A DNA stretch of 55,273 nucleotides from an uncultured Clostridium sp. (GCA_947178445.1 CAMWYJ010000018.1:1-55273), one strand, 5' to 3'. Counted from the stretch's first letter, positions 27,149 through 36,743 are shown. The notes: a model not told the origin generated them from the letters alone. Made by a program: numbers and translations.

Positions 27149-27459
27149 GGGCAAAGGCAAAGGAAATGCTCTTAGAGATTATAAATAATGAAAACCTTTC
27201 AGAGGACTCTAAAAAAGATGCAATCAATAAAATGTTATCCATGACCGAGCGGATTGAAAAGGAAAGTGCTGCGGAAACACAGTTAGCTGCAAAGGGATTT
27301 TCAGATTCTGTTGTAAGTATTTCGGATGACAGCGTAGATGTTACGGTCAACAGTGAATCATTAACAGATAAACAGCGGACACAGATTGAAGACATCATCA
27401 CCCGAAAAACAGGCTGTGAATTAAACCAGATTATTATTACCACCATGTCTGTACAGTGA
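27149..27459 (+). pseudogene. Duplicated C-terminal fragment of spoIIIAH
   Basis: An exact copy of the last part of spoIIIAH, open for 97 residues from ATG 27166 (MLLEIINNENLSED start). It lacks the membrane helix and linker and has no ribosome binding site of its own. The upstream truncated asp23 start reads in a different frame and stops at 27173-27175. It is most likely not translated as a useful protein. Confidence 0.85.
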
Positions 27460-27485
27460 GCTTTTAAGAAAAAAATGCAAAATGA

Positions 27486-27515
27486 TTGCAAAACATAGGG
27501 GATATTTGGTATACT
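27486..27515 (+). promoter_or_regulatory. Promoter of the asp23-nusB run (second copy)
   Basis: TTGCAA (27486-27491), 18-base spacer, TATACT (27510-27515), 49 bases before the asp23-family start. Identical to the copy at 27050-27079. Confidence 0.65.
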
Positions 27516-27563
27516 ACATAGTATATGAGAAATTGCAGCCGTAATGGCGAAGGAGGAATCAGG

Positions 27564-27968
27564 ATGGCAACAGAGATGCAGAGTGGTAACACATATAGCT
27601 TTAAGGAAGCTGGTGTACTTGGTGATATTCAGATTGCAGATGAGGTGATTGCGATCATTGCAGCGCTTGCAGCAACAGAGGTAGAGGGAGTTGCAAAGAT
27701 GTATGGCAACATTACGAATGAGCTGGTAAGCAAGCTTGGAATGAAGAACTTGTCAAAAGGTGTTAAGGTTTTGGTAACTCCTAAGGATGTCAAAGTGGAT
27801 TTATCTCTGGAACTTAAGTATGGTTATAGCGTTATGGAAGTATCTTCTAAGGTTCAGGAAAAGGTAAAACAGGCTATCGAGACAATGACGGGTTTGACAG
27901 TTTCTATGGTTCGCGTGAGAATTGCAGGTGTGGCAATTGCAAAGGAAGAAAAGGTAACAAAGGCGTGA
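27564..27968 (+). CDS. Asp23/Gls24 family envelope stress protein
   Basis: A 134-residue member of the Asp23/YqhY family. VIAIIAALAATEVEGVAKM and the C-terminal VRVRIAGVAI are the family signatures. YqhY-type members commonly lie just before nusB in Firmicutes, as here, and have been linked to fatty-acid and envelope homeostasis. ATG 27564 is preceded by AGGAGG at 27551-27556. A strong terminator follows at 27975-28020. Confidence 0.92.
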   Translation: MATEMQSGNTYSFKEAGVLGDIQIADEVIAIIAALAATEVEGVAKMYGNITNELVSKLGMKNLSKGVKVLVTPKDVKVDLSLELKYGYSVMEVSSKVQEKVKQAIETMTGLTVSMVRVRIAGVAIAKEEKVTKA

Positions 27969-27974
27969 GCATAA

Positions 27975-28020
27975 GCTGCTGCCTGACAGGTGTAAAGCAT
28001 TGTCAGGTGGCAGCGTTTTT
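27975..28020 (+). terminator. Terminator between asp23-family gene and nusB
   Basis: A 14-base stem, GCTGCTGCCTGACA (27975-27988) with TGTCAGGTGGCAGC (28001-28014), followed by GTTTTTG. Confidence 0.88.
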
Positions 28021-28074
28021 GTTCCTGCGGGCAGTGTCGCCTATATACTGATTGACAAAGAGAGGATATTTGGT

Positions 28075-28485
28075 ATGTTAAGAAGCCAGATCAGAGAGGA
28101 AATATTTAAAATTTTATTCCGTTATCCCTTCACGGAGGAGGGAGAAATGCAGGAGCAGATTACATTTTGCATGGAGGAATTAGAGGGAAAAAGTGAGGAA
28201 AATCTTGCATATATCAAGAATAAAGTAAACCAAATTATCGAGCATAGGGTGGCAATTGATGAGAAGCTGCAGGATAATTGTGAGGGTTGGAATTTGAACC
28301 GGATTGGGAAGGCAGAGATTGCAATTATGAGAGTGGCAGTCTATGAGCTTTTATATGAGAAGGAGATTCCACAGAGCGTGTCTATCAATGAGGCGGTAGA
28401 GCTTACAAAGCGCTATTGCGATGAGGACGCAAAAGGATTTGTAAATGCTGTGCTTGGCAAAGTAGCAAAAAGTTTGGAGAAGTAA
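28075..28485 (+). CDS. nusB: Transcription antitermination protein NusB
   Basis: A 136-residue all-helical RNA-binding protein acting with NusE on rRNA operons. NRIGKAEIAIMRVAVYELLY and SINEAVELTKRYCDEDAKGFVNAVLG are the family core. ATG 28075 is preceded by AGAGGA; the longer ORF from 28000 runs through the terminator and is rejected. It begins the nusB-xseA-xseB-ispA-dxs-tlyA-nadK run, with 2 bases to xseA. Confidence 0.95.
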   Translation: MLRSQIREEIFKILFRYPFTEEGEMQEQITFCMEELEGKSEENLAYIKNKVNQIIEHRVAIDEKLQDNCEGWNLNRIGKAEIAIMRVAVYELLYEKEIPQSVSINEAVELTKRYCDEDAKGFVNAVLGKVAKSLEK

Positions 28486-28487
28486 AA

Positions 28488-29708
28488 ATGGCAGCTATTT
28501 ATTCGGTGACACAGATAAATCAATATATCAAGATGACGTTTACAAATGACTATCTGCTGCGGGATGTACAGGTTGCCGGGGAAGTATCTAACGTGAAAAA
28601 GGATGGAAGAGGAAATATATATTTCACGATGAAGGATGCTGGTGCCGCACTTTCTGGTGTGATGTTTAGCAGGGATGCGTATTATGGCTTGGGATTTGAT
28701 ATGAGAGATGGACAAAGAGTCATTGTAAGCGGTTATATATCATTTTTTGAGAGAGATGGGAAATGCCAGATTTATGCAAGAAAGATTAACTTAGAGGGAA
28801 GAGGAAATCTGTACGAGGAGTATGAAAGACTGAAAGAAAGGCTGTATGAAGAGGGATTGTTTGATTTTGAACATAAAAAGCCAATCCCAAAGTTTCCCAA
28901 ATCTGTGGGTATTGTGACTGCAAAGACTGGAGCAGCCATTCAGGATATCTGTAACATTGCAAGACGGAGAAATCCATATGTACAGCTTGTATTATATCCT
29001 TCCAAGGTCCAGGGTGAAGGAGCTGCGGCGACCATTGCAGAGGGAATCAAAGTGTTAGACCGGATGAATCTGGATACCATTATTGTAGGTCGTGGCGGTG
29101 GTTCTATTGAAGATTTATGGGCGTTTAATGAAGAGATTGTAGCAAGAGCTATTTACGAGGCGGTAACACCTGTTATTTCCGGAACCGGGCATGAGATTGA
29201 CAATACGATTGCCGATTATGTGGCAGACCTGAGGGCGCCAACACCGAGTGCAGCCTGTGAGCTGGCGATACCGGATATGATGGCAGTACTCCGTCAGCTT
29301 CAGGCAGTAGAAGACACTATGAAGCATAATATGGATGTTCGTTTTCAAGGGCAGAACCAGCGGTTTAAAATGTTACAGATTGCATTAGACCGTGTATCAC
29401 CGAAGGCGCAATATGAACACCAAAAAAGACAGGTAGAGAGTTTTTGCGAAAGTCTTTTAAAGGCAATGAAAGAAAAATATAACCAAAAAAGCCACCGGTA
29501 TGATGTACTTGTCACAAAACTAAATGGACTCAGTCCAACGGCAAAGCTTACAGGCGGGTATGGATATATTGCAGACAGAGAAAATAACCCTGTAAAGTCT
29601 GTGGATGATTTAAGGGAGCAGGACACATTTTCTGTTACCATATGGGATGGTAAGGTGGAAGGTACTGTGAGAAAGATTTATAAGGATTTGGAGATAGGGC
29701 ATGGCTAA
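28488..29708 (+). CDS. xseA: Exodeoxyribonuclease VII large subunit
   Basis: A 406-residue subunit. It has an N-terminal OB-fold (about 1-100), then KPIPKFPKSVGIVTAKTGAA and GRGGGSIEDLWAFNEE of the catalytic domain, with the GTGHEIDNTIADYVADLRAPTP-type segment. A coiled-coil region lies at about 265-330. It overlaps xseB by 8 bases, the usual coupling of the two subunits. Confidence 0.96.
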   Translation: MAAIYSVTQINQYIKMTFTNDYLLRDVQVAGEVSNVKKDGRGNIYFTMKDAGAALSGVMFSRDAYYGLGFDMRDGQRVIVSGYISFFERDGKCQIYARKINLEGRGNLYEEYERLKERLYEEGLFDFEHKKPIPKFPKSVGIVTAKTGAAIQDICNIARRRNPYVQLVLYPSKVQGEGAAATIAEGIKVLDRMNLDTIIVGRGGGSIEDLWAFNEEIVARAIYEAVTPVISGTGHEIDNTIADYVADLRAPTPSAACELAIPDMMAVLRQLQAVEDTMKHNMDVRFQGQNQRFKMLQIALDRVSPKAQYEHQKRQVESFCESLLKAMKEKYNQKSHRYDVLVTKLNGLSPTAKLTGGYGYIADRENNPVKSVDDLREQDTFSVTIWDGKVEGTVRKIYKDLEIGHG

Positions 29709-29913
29709 GAAAAAGGAAGAATTTCAGTTAGAGGAAGCGTTTAAGCAGCTAGAGGAGATTGTAGGGCAATTAGAATCGGATGAGATTTCATTAAAGGATT
29801 CCATCGCATTATATAGCGATGGAGCAAAGCTTTTGGCACAGTGCAAAGAGGAACTTTCCGGTATTGAAAAGGATATGATTGTGATTGAAAAAAGCCTGGA
29901 GGACAAAGAGTAA
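29701..29913 (+). CDS. xseB: Exodeoxyribonuclease VII small subunit
   Basis: A 70-residue helical protein. FEEAFKQLEEIVGQLES-like spacing is seen in FQLEEAFKQLEEIVGQLES, then ISLKDSIALYSDGAKLLAQC. The length is typical. It starts inside the end of xseA and is followed 11 bases later by the ispA-type gene. Confidence 0.95.
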   Translation: MAKKKEEFQLEEAFKQLEEIVGQLESDEISLKDSIALYSDGAKLLAQCKEELSGIEKDMIVIEKSLEDKE

Positions 29914-29924
29914 AGGAGCAGTGT

Positions 29925-30884
29925 ATGAAATTTAAACAGCAGATGAATGAAAAGGTGCAGAATGTGGAGCGTGTGCTCAGGGTGTATATGCCAACAGAAA
30001 GCAGCTTTCAGAAAACGGTAGTGGAGGCAATGAATTATACCATGTCTGCCGGCGGTAAGCGGATACGGCCGGTTTTTATGCAGTCTGTATATGAACTGTT
30101 TGGTGGATGTGAAGAATACATAGAGCCATTTATGGCTGCGATAGAAATGATACATACTTATTCTTTGATTCATGATGATCTGCCGGCTCTTGACAATGAT
30201 GATTATAGGAGAGGCAGAAAAACCGCACATATTATGTATGGGGAAGCGATGGCAATCCTTGCAGGTGACAGCCTGTTAAATTATGCATTTGAGACGGCAT
30301 CGAAAGCTTTTTTGATGGTGGCGGAACCAATATGTACGGAAGATAACCGAGTGCGGGATGAGGATAAAATAACACTTTTATCAGAGGAATTGAAGATAAG
30401 ACGGAATTTAGAGCGTGCTATGGCTGTGCTGTCAAAAAAGCCGGGTATCTATGGGATGATAGGTGGACAGGTGGCAGATGTGGAACTTACAGGGAGTATA
30501 CTTACGAAAGAGCAGCTGTACTATATTTATGAGAATAAGACTGGGGCATTGATTGAGGCATCCATGATGATTGGAGCTATTTTAGCAGATGCCAGTGGAG
30601 AGGATTTGGACAAGATTGAAAAAGCGGCATCCAATATTGGCATGGCATTTCAGATTCAGGATGATATATTGGATGAGACGGCAACCTTTGAAGAATTGGG
30701 AAAGCCAATTCGCAGTGATGAGAAAAATGAGAAGGTGACTTATGTAACGATTCATGGAATTGAAGAAGCGAAGACAGAAGTGGAACGACTTTCCAATGAA
30801 GCCTGTTCTTTGTTTGAAACCATAGACGGTGACAGCACATTTTTAAAAGATTTGATTTTGTATCTGATTCACAGAAAGAATTAG
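29925..30884 (+). CDS. ispA: Farnesyl/geranyl diphosphate synthase (polyprenyl synthetase)
   Basis: A 319-residue class I trans-prenyltransferase making the C15 isoprenoid precursor. The first Asp-rich motif is DDLPALDNDD (from Asp84) and the second is QDDILD (Asp246, Asp247, Asp250). GGKRIRP at 43-49 binds the diphosphate. A polar insertion at about 132-160 makes it longer than most about 295-residue IspA proteins. It lies next to dxs, which supplies the pathway. RBS AAAGGAG precedes the ATG. Confidence 0.94.
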   Translation: MKFKQQMNEKVQNVERVLRVYMPTESSFQKTVVEAMNYTMSAGGKRIRPVFMQSVYELFGGCEEYIEPFMAAIEMIHTYSLIHDDLPALDNDDYRRGRKTAHIMYGEAMAILAGDSLLNYAFETASKAFLMVAEPICTEDNRVRDEDKITLLSEELKIRRNLERAMAVLSKKPGIYGMIGGQVADVELTGSILTKEQLYYIYENKTGALIEASMMIGAILADASGEDLDKIEKAASNIGMAFQIQDDILDETATFEELGKPIRSDEKNEKVTYVTIHGIEEAKTEVERLSNEACSLFETIDGDSTFLKDLILYLIHRKN

Positions 30885-30908
30885 TGATTAAGCGAAAGAG
30901 GGATTACG

Positions 30909-32768
30909 ATGGCATTATTAGACAGGATAAAAGAGCCAAATGATATAAAACAGTTTGATGATGAAAAATGGCAGGCATTAGCTGCAGAAATACGGCAGTT
31001 TTTGATTCAAAATGTGTCAAAAACAGGAGGGCATCTGGCATCAAACTTAGGTTGTGTCGAGCTTACAATGGCGCTTCATCTGGTACTGGATTTGCCGAAA
31101 GATAAAATTATTTGGGATGTAGGACATCAAAGCTATACGCATAAGATTCTGACCGGAAGACAAGAAGGATTTTCCCATTTAAGGCAGCTTGGGGGAATGA
31201 GTGGATTTCCCAAAATGGTGGAAAGCGAAACGGATGTGTTTGAAACGGGACATAGCTCCACATCTATCTCAGCAGCAATTGGTATGGCAGAAGCATGTGA
31301 GCTAAAGGGAAAGAGCAGTACCATTGTTGCGGTGATTGGGGATGGTTCCTTTACCGGTGGTCTTGCTTATGAGGCGCTTAATAATTTAGGGCAGCTAAAG
31401 AGCAGTTGTTTGATTGTGTTAAATGACAATGAGATGTCCATTGATGAAAACGTTGGCGGAATGTCATCCTATTTGAATAAAATCCGTGTAGGACAGGCTT
31501 ATAATGAGGCAAAATCCGGTATTGAAAAGGGGCTTATGAATATTCCGGGAATTGGAGAAGGTCTTGCAAAGGCGATTAAGCGTGGTAAGGATGGTATTAA
31601 GGAACTGCTGGTACCTGGCATGTTTTTTGAAGACTTAGGAATTACCTATATTGGTCCGATTGACGGGCATAATATAAGTGCCATGATAGATACTTTTGAA
31701 GCAGCCATTCGGCTTCGGAAACCGGTTGTTGTCCATGTGAAGACGGTAAAGGGAAAGGGTTATCGTTATGCGGAACGCCATCCAAAGTATTTTCACGGTG
31801 TGGAGCCGTTTGACGTGGATACCGGAAAAGCTCTTAGAAAACAGGAAAAAATGACGAATACCGGTGTATTTGCAAGGAAGATGCTGGCTTTAGGAGAGGA
31901 ATATCAAAATCTTGTGGCAATCACAGCGGCGATGGCATCGGGAACTGGGCTTGAGCGATTTGCAAATGTGTATCCGAAGCGGTTTTTTGATGTGGGGATT
32001 GCAGAGCAGCATGCGGTGACCTTTGCTGCAGGGCTTGCCAAGGAGGGTATGATTCCGGTGGTCGCAGTGTATTCCTCTTTTTTGCAAAGAGCCTATGACC
32101 AGATTTTGCATGATGTATGCCTGCAGAAGCTTCATGTGATATTTGCGATTGACCGCTCCGGTCTTGTGGGACAGGACGGAAAGACGCATCAGGGTATATT
32201 TGATGATGCTTATCTTACAAATATTCCGAATATAACAGTGATGGCACCGAAAAACCGGTATGAGCTTACCAAGGCGATGGAATATGCAGTAAAATTTAAT
32301 GGTCCAATTGCAATCAAATACAGCCGGGGAGCTGCATTTTATGGGCTAAAAGAGCAATTGGCGCCAATTGAGCAGGGAAAGAGTGAGATTATATATGAAG
32401 GAAAAGATGTGGCACTTCTTGCAGTAGGAAATATGGTAGAAGAGGCATGTAAAGTATATGATATATTGCAGCATGAGGGATACGGTATAACCTTGGTCAA
32501 TGCCAGATTTGTAAAGCCGCTTGATGAGGAGATGTTAGACTGGTTAGCACAAGGGCATAAGGCGGTCGTCACGTTAGAGGAACAGATATATAATGGCAGT
32601 TACGGACAGGCAGTAGCTGCTTACTATATGAGAAGCGGCAAAAGTCTGACCGTGAAAAACATTGCCATCGAGAATATGTTTGTGGAGCATGGTGCAGTGG
32701 AGGATTTACGGAAGCTTTTGCATATGGATGCCAAAAGCGTTGCATCCGTAGTGAGAGATTTGTTATGA
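30909..32768 (+). CDS. dxs: 1-deoxy-D-xylulose-5-phosphate synthase
   Basis: A 619-residue thiamine-diphosphate enzyme, first step of the MEP pathway. VGHQSYTHKILTGR (71-84), GDGSFTGG (144-151, ThDP/Mg) and the DVGIAEQHAVTFAAGLA segment with the catalytic Glu are all present. The C-terminal transketolase domain follows. It sits between ispA and tlyA in the standard clostridial order. Confidence 0.97.
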   Translation: MALLDRIKEPNDIKQFDDEKWQALAAEIRQFLIQNVSKTGGHLASNLGCVELTMALHLVLDLPKDKIIWDVGHQSYTHKILTGRQEGFSHLRQLGGMSGFPKMVESETDVFETGHSSTSISAAIGMAEACELKGKSSTIVAVIGDGSFTGGLAYEALNNLGQLKSSCLIVLNDNEMSIDENVGGMSSYLNKIRVGQAYNEAKSGIEKGLMNIPGIGEGLAKAIKRGKDGIKELLVPGMFFEDLGITYIGPIDGHNISAMIDTFEAAIRLRKPVVVHVKTVKGKGYRYAERHPKYFHGVEPFDVDTGKALRKQEKMTNTGVFARKMLALGEEYQNLVAITAAMASGTGLERFANVYPKRFFDVGIAEQHAVTFAAGLAKEGMIPVVAVYSSFLQRAYDQILHDVCLQKLHVIFAIDRSGLVGQDGKTHQGIFDDAYLTNIPNITVMAPKNRYELTKAMEYAVKFNGPIAIKYSRGAAFYGLKEQLAPIEQGKSEIIYEGKDVALLAVGNMVEEACKVYDILQHEGYGITLVNARFVKPLDEEMLDWLAQGHKAVVTLEEQIYNGSYGQAVAAYYMRSGKSLTVKNIAIENMFVEHGAVEDLRKLLHMDAKSVASVVRDLL

Positions 32769-32791
32769 CAGGAAGTTGAAAAGAGAAGGAT

Positions 32792-33604
32792 ATGAAAGAA
32801 CGATTAGATGTAATGCTTGTGAATAGGGGATTGGCTGCATCAAGAGAGAAGGCAAAGGCGGTCATTATGTCCGGAATTGTATTTGTGGATGGGCAGCGTG
32901 AAGATAAAGCAGGAGCAGCCTTTGATGAGAAGGTAAATATTGAAGTCAGGGGAACTGCCCTTAAGTATGTGAGCCGTGGTGGTCTGAAGCTTGAAAAGGC
33001 AATGAAGCATTTCGATGTGACATTAGAGGGGAAGGTTTGTATGGATGTAGGTGCCTCTACAGGGGGATTTACAGATTGTATGCTGCAAAATGGAGCCATA
33101 AAGGTCTATGCGGTGGATGTTGGTCATGGGCAGCTTGACTGGAAGCTTCGAAAGGATGAACGTGTAGTGTGCATGGAGAAGACAAATATCCGTTATGTCA
33201 CACCGGATCAGATAGAAGAACAGGTGGAATTTGCTTCTATTGATGTATCCTTTATTTCGCTGACAAAGGTATTAGGTCCGGTAAAGGAGCTGCTGACAGA
33301 AAAAGGTGAGATTGTATGTCTGATCAAACCGCAGTTTGAGGCGGGGAGGGAAAAGGTTGGAAAGAAAGGTGTTGTGAGAGACAAAAAGGTTCATGAAGAG
33401 GTAATCCATATGGTGATGGAATTTGCGGCATCGATTGGATTGGTACTTTGTAATCTGGAGTTTTCTCCTATTAAGGGACCAGAGGGAAATATCGAATATT
33501 TGCTACATTTATCAAAGGATGGAAAATGCCAGTCAAGTGAGATTGATGTGGAGGCAGTTGTTCAAAAATCCCATGGGACATTGGATAAGCAGGTGGTAGA
33601 ATGA
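32792..33604 (+). CDS. tlyA: TlyA family rRNA 2'-O-methyltransferase/hemolysin-like protein
   Basis: A 270-residue protein with an N-terminal S4 RNA-binding domain (about 1-60) and a FtsJ/RrmJ-type methyltransferase domain with CMDVGASTGGFTDCML as the SAM loop. The family methylates ribosomal RNA in some bacteria; the exact target here cannot be read. The stop overlaps the nadK start (ATGA). Confidence 0.93.
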   Translation: MKERLDVMLVNRGLAASREKAKAVIMSGIVFVDGQREDKAGAAFDEKVNIEVRGTALKYVSRGGLKLEKAMKHFDVTLEGKVCMDVGASTGGFTDCMLQNGAIKVYAVDVGHGQLDWKLRKDERVVCMEKTNIRYVTPDQIEEQVEFASIDVSFISLTKVLGPVKELLTEKGEIVCLIKPQFEAGREKVGKKGVVRDKKVHEEVIHMVMEFAASIGLVLCNLEFSPIKGPEGNIEYLLHLSKDGKCQSSEIDVEAVVQKSHGTLDKQVVE

Positions 33605-34458
33605 AGCATTTTTTAATTGCAGCAAATTCCATAAAGGATGAAAATTTACTGTTTACTTCTAAGATTGAGAAGTATATATCGGTTCACGGTGGAAGCAGCA
33701 GATGGATTACCGGAGACTTGGATGGTGCAGTAGCTTACAGGGTTGACGGCATGGAAGAATTTGATTGTGTGATTGCGTTAGGCGGTGACGGAACGATTCT
33801 AAATGTAAGCCGTGACCTGCGCAGGCAAAACCTTCCTATCGTTGGTGTGAATCTTGGTACGCTGGGCTTTTTAACAGAGGTAGAACCGGAACAGATTTTT
33901 TCAGTGCTTGACAGGCTTTTTATGGATGATTATACATTGGAAGAGCGGATGAACATTAAGGGAGCCGTGTATAAGGAAAATGAGGCAGAGCCGGTGGCAA
34001 GGGATGTAGCGCTTAACGATATTGTAGTGACAAGAGCGGGATTTTCCAGGGTGATTGGTCTTAAGGTTTATGTAAACGGCAAGATGATGGACATTTATGA
34101 GGCAGATGGAGTTATTGTAAGTACGCCGACGGGTTCTACCGGTTATAATCTGTCAGCGGGGGGACCACTTGTCTCACCAAAGACAAGCCTGATGATTATT
34201 ACACCGATTTCACCTCATTCCCTGACATCAAAAAGCATTGTACTATCAAGCGAGGATGAGATTGTAATCGAAGTACTTGCAATGAGGAAGGCACAGAAGG
34301 AAGAGGCGATTGTCAATTTTGATGGACAGCCGGGAATACAGCTTTCGGCCGGAGACCGCATTGTGGTTCAAAAAGCAAATACGACAACAAAAATGGTGAA
34401 GTTGTTTGATGTAAGCTTTTATGAGGTGTTAAGAGAAAAAATTGCAAATCATCTGTAA
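33601..34458 (+). CDS. nadK: NAD kinase
   Basis: A 285-residue ATP/polyphosphate-NAD kinase that makes NADP. GGDGT is at 61-65, and the TPTGSTGYNLSAGGP segment is the NAD/catalytic region. It overlaps tlyA by 4 bases, indicating translational coupling. The gap to argR contains no terminator. Confidence 0.96.
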   Translation: MKHFLIAANSIKDENLLFTSKIEKYISVHGGSSRWITGDLDGAVAYRVDGMEEFDCVIALGGDGTILNVSRDLRRQNLPIVGVNLGTLGFLTEVEPEQIFSVLDRLFMDDYTLEERMNIKGAVYKENEAEPVARDVALNDIVVTRAGFSRVIGLKVYVNGKMMDIYEADGVIVSTPTGSTGYNLSAGGPLVSPKTSLMIITPISPHSLTSKSIVLSSEDEIVIEVLAMRKAQKEEAIVNFDGQPGIQLSAGDRIVVQKANTTTKMVKLFDVSFYEVLREKIANHL

Positions 34459-34540
34459 ATCTTTACATTTAGAAAAGATTTTACAAAATGGATAAAAATA
34501 ATAGTTATTGTTTTAACTGGATATGAATGGAAGTATATAT

Positions 34541-34996
34541 ATGAAAGAAAAGAGACAGAATAAAATTAAAGAAATTATTGAAAATAATGAAATTGAGACA
34601 CAGGATGAGCTCTTAGCGAGGCTTACAGAGGCTGGATTTACGACCACACAGGCTACTATTTCAAGGGATATACGGGAAATGCGGCTTACAAAGATTGCCT
34701 GTGGCGGCGGCAGGCAGAAGTATACGATGCTTCAGAACACAGATACAGATGTGATGAAAAAATACCATCAGGTATTAAGTGCAGGTGTTTTGAACATAGA
34801 TTATGCAGAAAATATGATTGTGGTAAGAACAGTATCAGGAATGGCGATGGCGGTGGCAGCAGCCCTTGATAATATGAATCTACAAGGAGTGATGGGATGT
34901 ATTGCCGGTGATGATACGATATTTTGTGCAGTGCGAAGCAAAGAGCTTTGCAAAGAGGTGATTGCTTGTATTAAAAAAGTGGCAGCGAACGATTAG
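34541..34996 (+). CDS. argR: Arginine repressor
   Basis: A 151-residue regulator. The N-terminal winged helix carries ATISRDIREMRL (38-49), the recognition helix. The C-terminal oligomerisation/arginine-binding domain carries GCIAGDDTIFCAV. ATG 34541 has GGAAG 8-12 bases upstream; ATG 34523 lacks a site. No arg biosynthetic genes are in the window. The argR-recN order is standard in Firmicutes. Confidence 0.94.
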   Translation: MKEKRQNKIKEIIENNEIETQDELLARLTEAGFTTTQATISRDIREMRLTKIACGGGRQKYTMLQNTDTDVMKKYHQVLSAGVLNIDYAENMIVVRTVSGMAMAVAAALDNMNLQGVMGCIAGDDTIFCAVRSKELCKEVIACIKKVAAND

Positions 34997-35008
34997 CTGG
35001 AGGATAAC

Positions 35009-36682
35009 ATGTTATTAAATTTACATATTAAAAACATGGCGTTAATCGATGAAATGGATATTGATTTCGCCGAAAATCTAAATATATTGACTGGTGAGAC
35101 CGGTGCCGGCAAATCGATTGTGATTGATTCAATTATGCTGGCATTAGGCGGAAAGACACCGAAAGATTTTGTACGGAAAGATGCAGAATATGGATTGGTG
35201 GAACTTGTCTTTTTGGTAGATAATAAGGAGACAAGAAAACGTCTTGCACAGCTTGAAATCAGTGAAGCCGAGCAAGGAGAGATTATTTTGTCACGTAAGA
35301 TTATTGGCAGCCGTAGTGTCAGTAAGATTAATGGTGAAACAGTTACTATGGCAAAAGTGAAGGAAGTATCTGCATTATTGCTTGATCTGCATGCCCAGCA
35401 TGAGCATCAGTCACTGTTGGTGCCAGGTAACCATATTAAGCTCTTAGACCGTTATGGGCAGGAGAAACTTGCCGGTCTAAAAGAAGCTGTGGCTGTTCTT
35501 TACAAGGAATATAAGTCTTTGAAGGAAGAGCTTGCAGCAAATACGATAGATGAAGAGGAAAAGAAACGAAAGCTTAGCTTACTTTTATTTGAAAAAAAAG
35601 AGATTGAGGAAGCTGCGTTAAAGTGTGGAGAAGATAAGGAATTAGAAGAACAATATCGGATTGCGGCAAATAGTAAGCATATTGCGGAAGGGCTTGTGAA
35701 TGCCTGCCACTATACAGAGGAAGGAGCGAGTGATGCAGTTGACCGGGCTGTCAGGGAATTAAATGTTATATCCGGATATGACAGGGAATTAGATTCTATG
35801 GCAGAATCTTTGGCTGCCGCATCGGATTTGCTTTCTGATTTTGCAAGAAGTGCGAGGGAATATTTAGAAAATAGTACCTATTCCGAAGAAGATTTCAGAT
35901 TGATGGAGGACAGGCTTAACCTGGTGAACCATTTAAAAGCAAAGTATGGTAAAACAATAGAAGATGTGCTTGCCTATGCAGAGAGTCTGGAAGAAAAGTA
36001 TGATAAGCTGATGAATCATGATATGTATGTAAAAGCACTTGAGGAACAGTTAAGAGAGGCAGAGAACAAGCTTTGTGATGCATGTAGGTGTTTAAGTGAA
36101 GAGCGCAGAACAGTTGCTGCTGCTTTAACTCAAAATATAACAGAGGCATTAGTGGATTTGAATTTTTTGGATGTCCGTTTTGATATGGTGTTTGAAAAAA
36201 ATACGGAATATTCGGTAAATGGATATGATAATGTGTATTTTATCATTTCTACAAATGTGGGAGAAGAAATGAAACCGTTATGGCAGGTTGCTTCTGGCGG
36301 TGAGCTTTCCCGTATTATGCTGGCAATGAAATCCTGTCTTGCAGATGCTGATCAGATTGAAACGCTGATTTTTGACGAAATCGATGTGGGAATCAGTGGA
36401 AGGACTGCGCAGATGGTGGCAGAGAAAATTCACGGAATAGGAAGAAACCATCAGGTAATCTGTATTACCCATCTTCCGCAGATTGCAGCAATGGCAAATC
36501 ATCATTATTTAATTGAAAAAAAGGTAGAGGGTGACAAAACAGTTACCAATATTAACCGGTTAAATTCAGAAGAAGAAATTATGGAATTGGCAAGACTGAT
36601 TGGCGGAGTAAAGATAACAGATACTGTTATTCAGAGTGCAAAGGAAATGAAAGAATTGGCAGGCAAGGCAAAGGTTAACTGA
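35009..36682 (+). CDS. recN: DNA repair protein RecN
   Basis: A 557-residue SMC-like ATPase for double-strand break repair. Walker A GETGAGKS (29-36), a long coiled-coil middle (about 160-385), then signature ASGGELSRIMLA and Walker B LIFDEIDVGISG. It starts 12 bases after argR and ends at the terminator at 36699-36743. Confidence 0.96.
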   Translation: MLLNLHIKNMALIDEMDIDFAENLNILTGETGAGKSIVIDSIMLALGGKTPKDFVRKDAEYGLVELVFLVDNKETRKRLAQLEISEAEQGEIILSRKIIGSRSVSKINGETVTMAKVKEVSALLLDLHAQHEHQSLLVPGNHIKLLDRYGQEKLAGLKEAVAVLYKEYKSLKEELAANTIDEEEKKRKLSLLLFEKKEIEEAALKCGEDKELEEQYRIAANSKHIAEGLVNACHYTEEGASDAVDRAVRELNVISGYDRELDSMAESLAAASDLLSDFARSAREYLENSTYSEEDFRLMEDRLNLVNHLKAKYGKTIEDVLAYAESLEEKYDKLMNHDMYVKALEEQLREAENKLCDACRCLSEERRTVAAALTQNITEALVDLNFLDVRFDMVFEKNTEYSVNGYDNVYFIISTNVGEEMKPLWQVASGGELSRIMLAMKSCLADADQIETLIFDEIDVGISGRTAQMVAEKIHGIGRNHQVICITHLPQIAAMANHHYLIEKKVEGDKTVTNINRLNSEEEIMELARLIGGVKITDTVIQSAKEMKELAGKAKVN

Positions 36683-36698
36683 GTGAAAAGCAAATGTG

Positions 36699-36743
36699 CT
36701 CCTCATAATAAATGTAAAGGCATTTATTATGGGGAGTTTTTTT
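36699..36743 (+). terminator. Terminator after recN
   Basis: CTCCTCATAATAAATG (36699-36714) pairs with CATTTATTATGGGGAG (36721-36736) over 16 bases, followed by seven T residues. It isolates spoIVB from the housekeeping run. Confidence 0.92.

Larger units (their letters stand above)
26713..27586 (+). repeat. Exact 436-bp tandem duplication (two copies)
   Basis: Bases 26713-27150 recur 436 bases later (27149-27586) without a mismatch that I can see. The unit spans the last third of spoIIIAH, the intergenic promoter and the first seven codons of the asp23-family gene. The junction shares only a short GGG/GG microhomology. The result is an intact spoIIIAH, a partial spoIIIAH, two promoters, a 15-codon truncated asp23 start (27128-27175) and an intact asp23 gene. 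Confidence 0.95.

Noticed and set aside
26318-27160. Long open reading frame of 280 codons on the minus strand opposite spoIIIAH
   Set aside because: It is Ser/Thr-rich low-complexity sequence that mirrors the Asp/Glu/Ser-rich spoIIIAH linker, has no ribosome binding site and resembles no family I know.
27128-27175. Small 15-codon gene with a good ribosome binding site
   Set aside because: It is the start of the asp23-family gene cut off by the 436-bp duplication, not an independent small gene.
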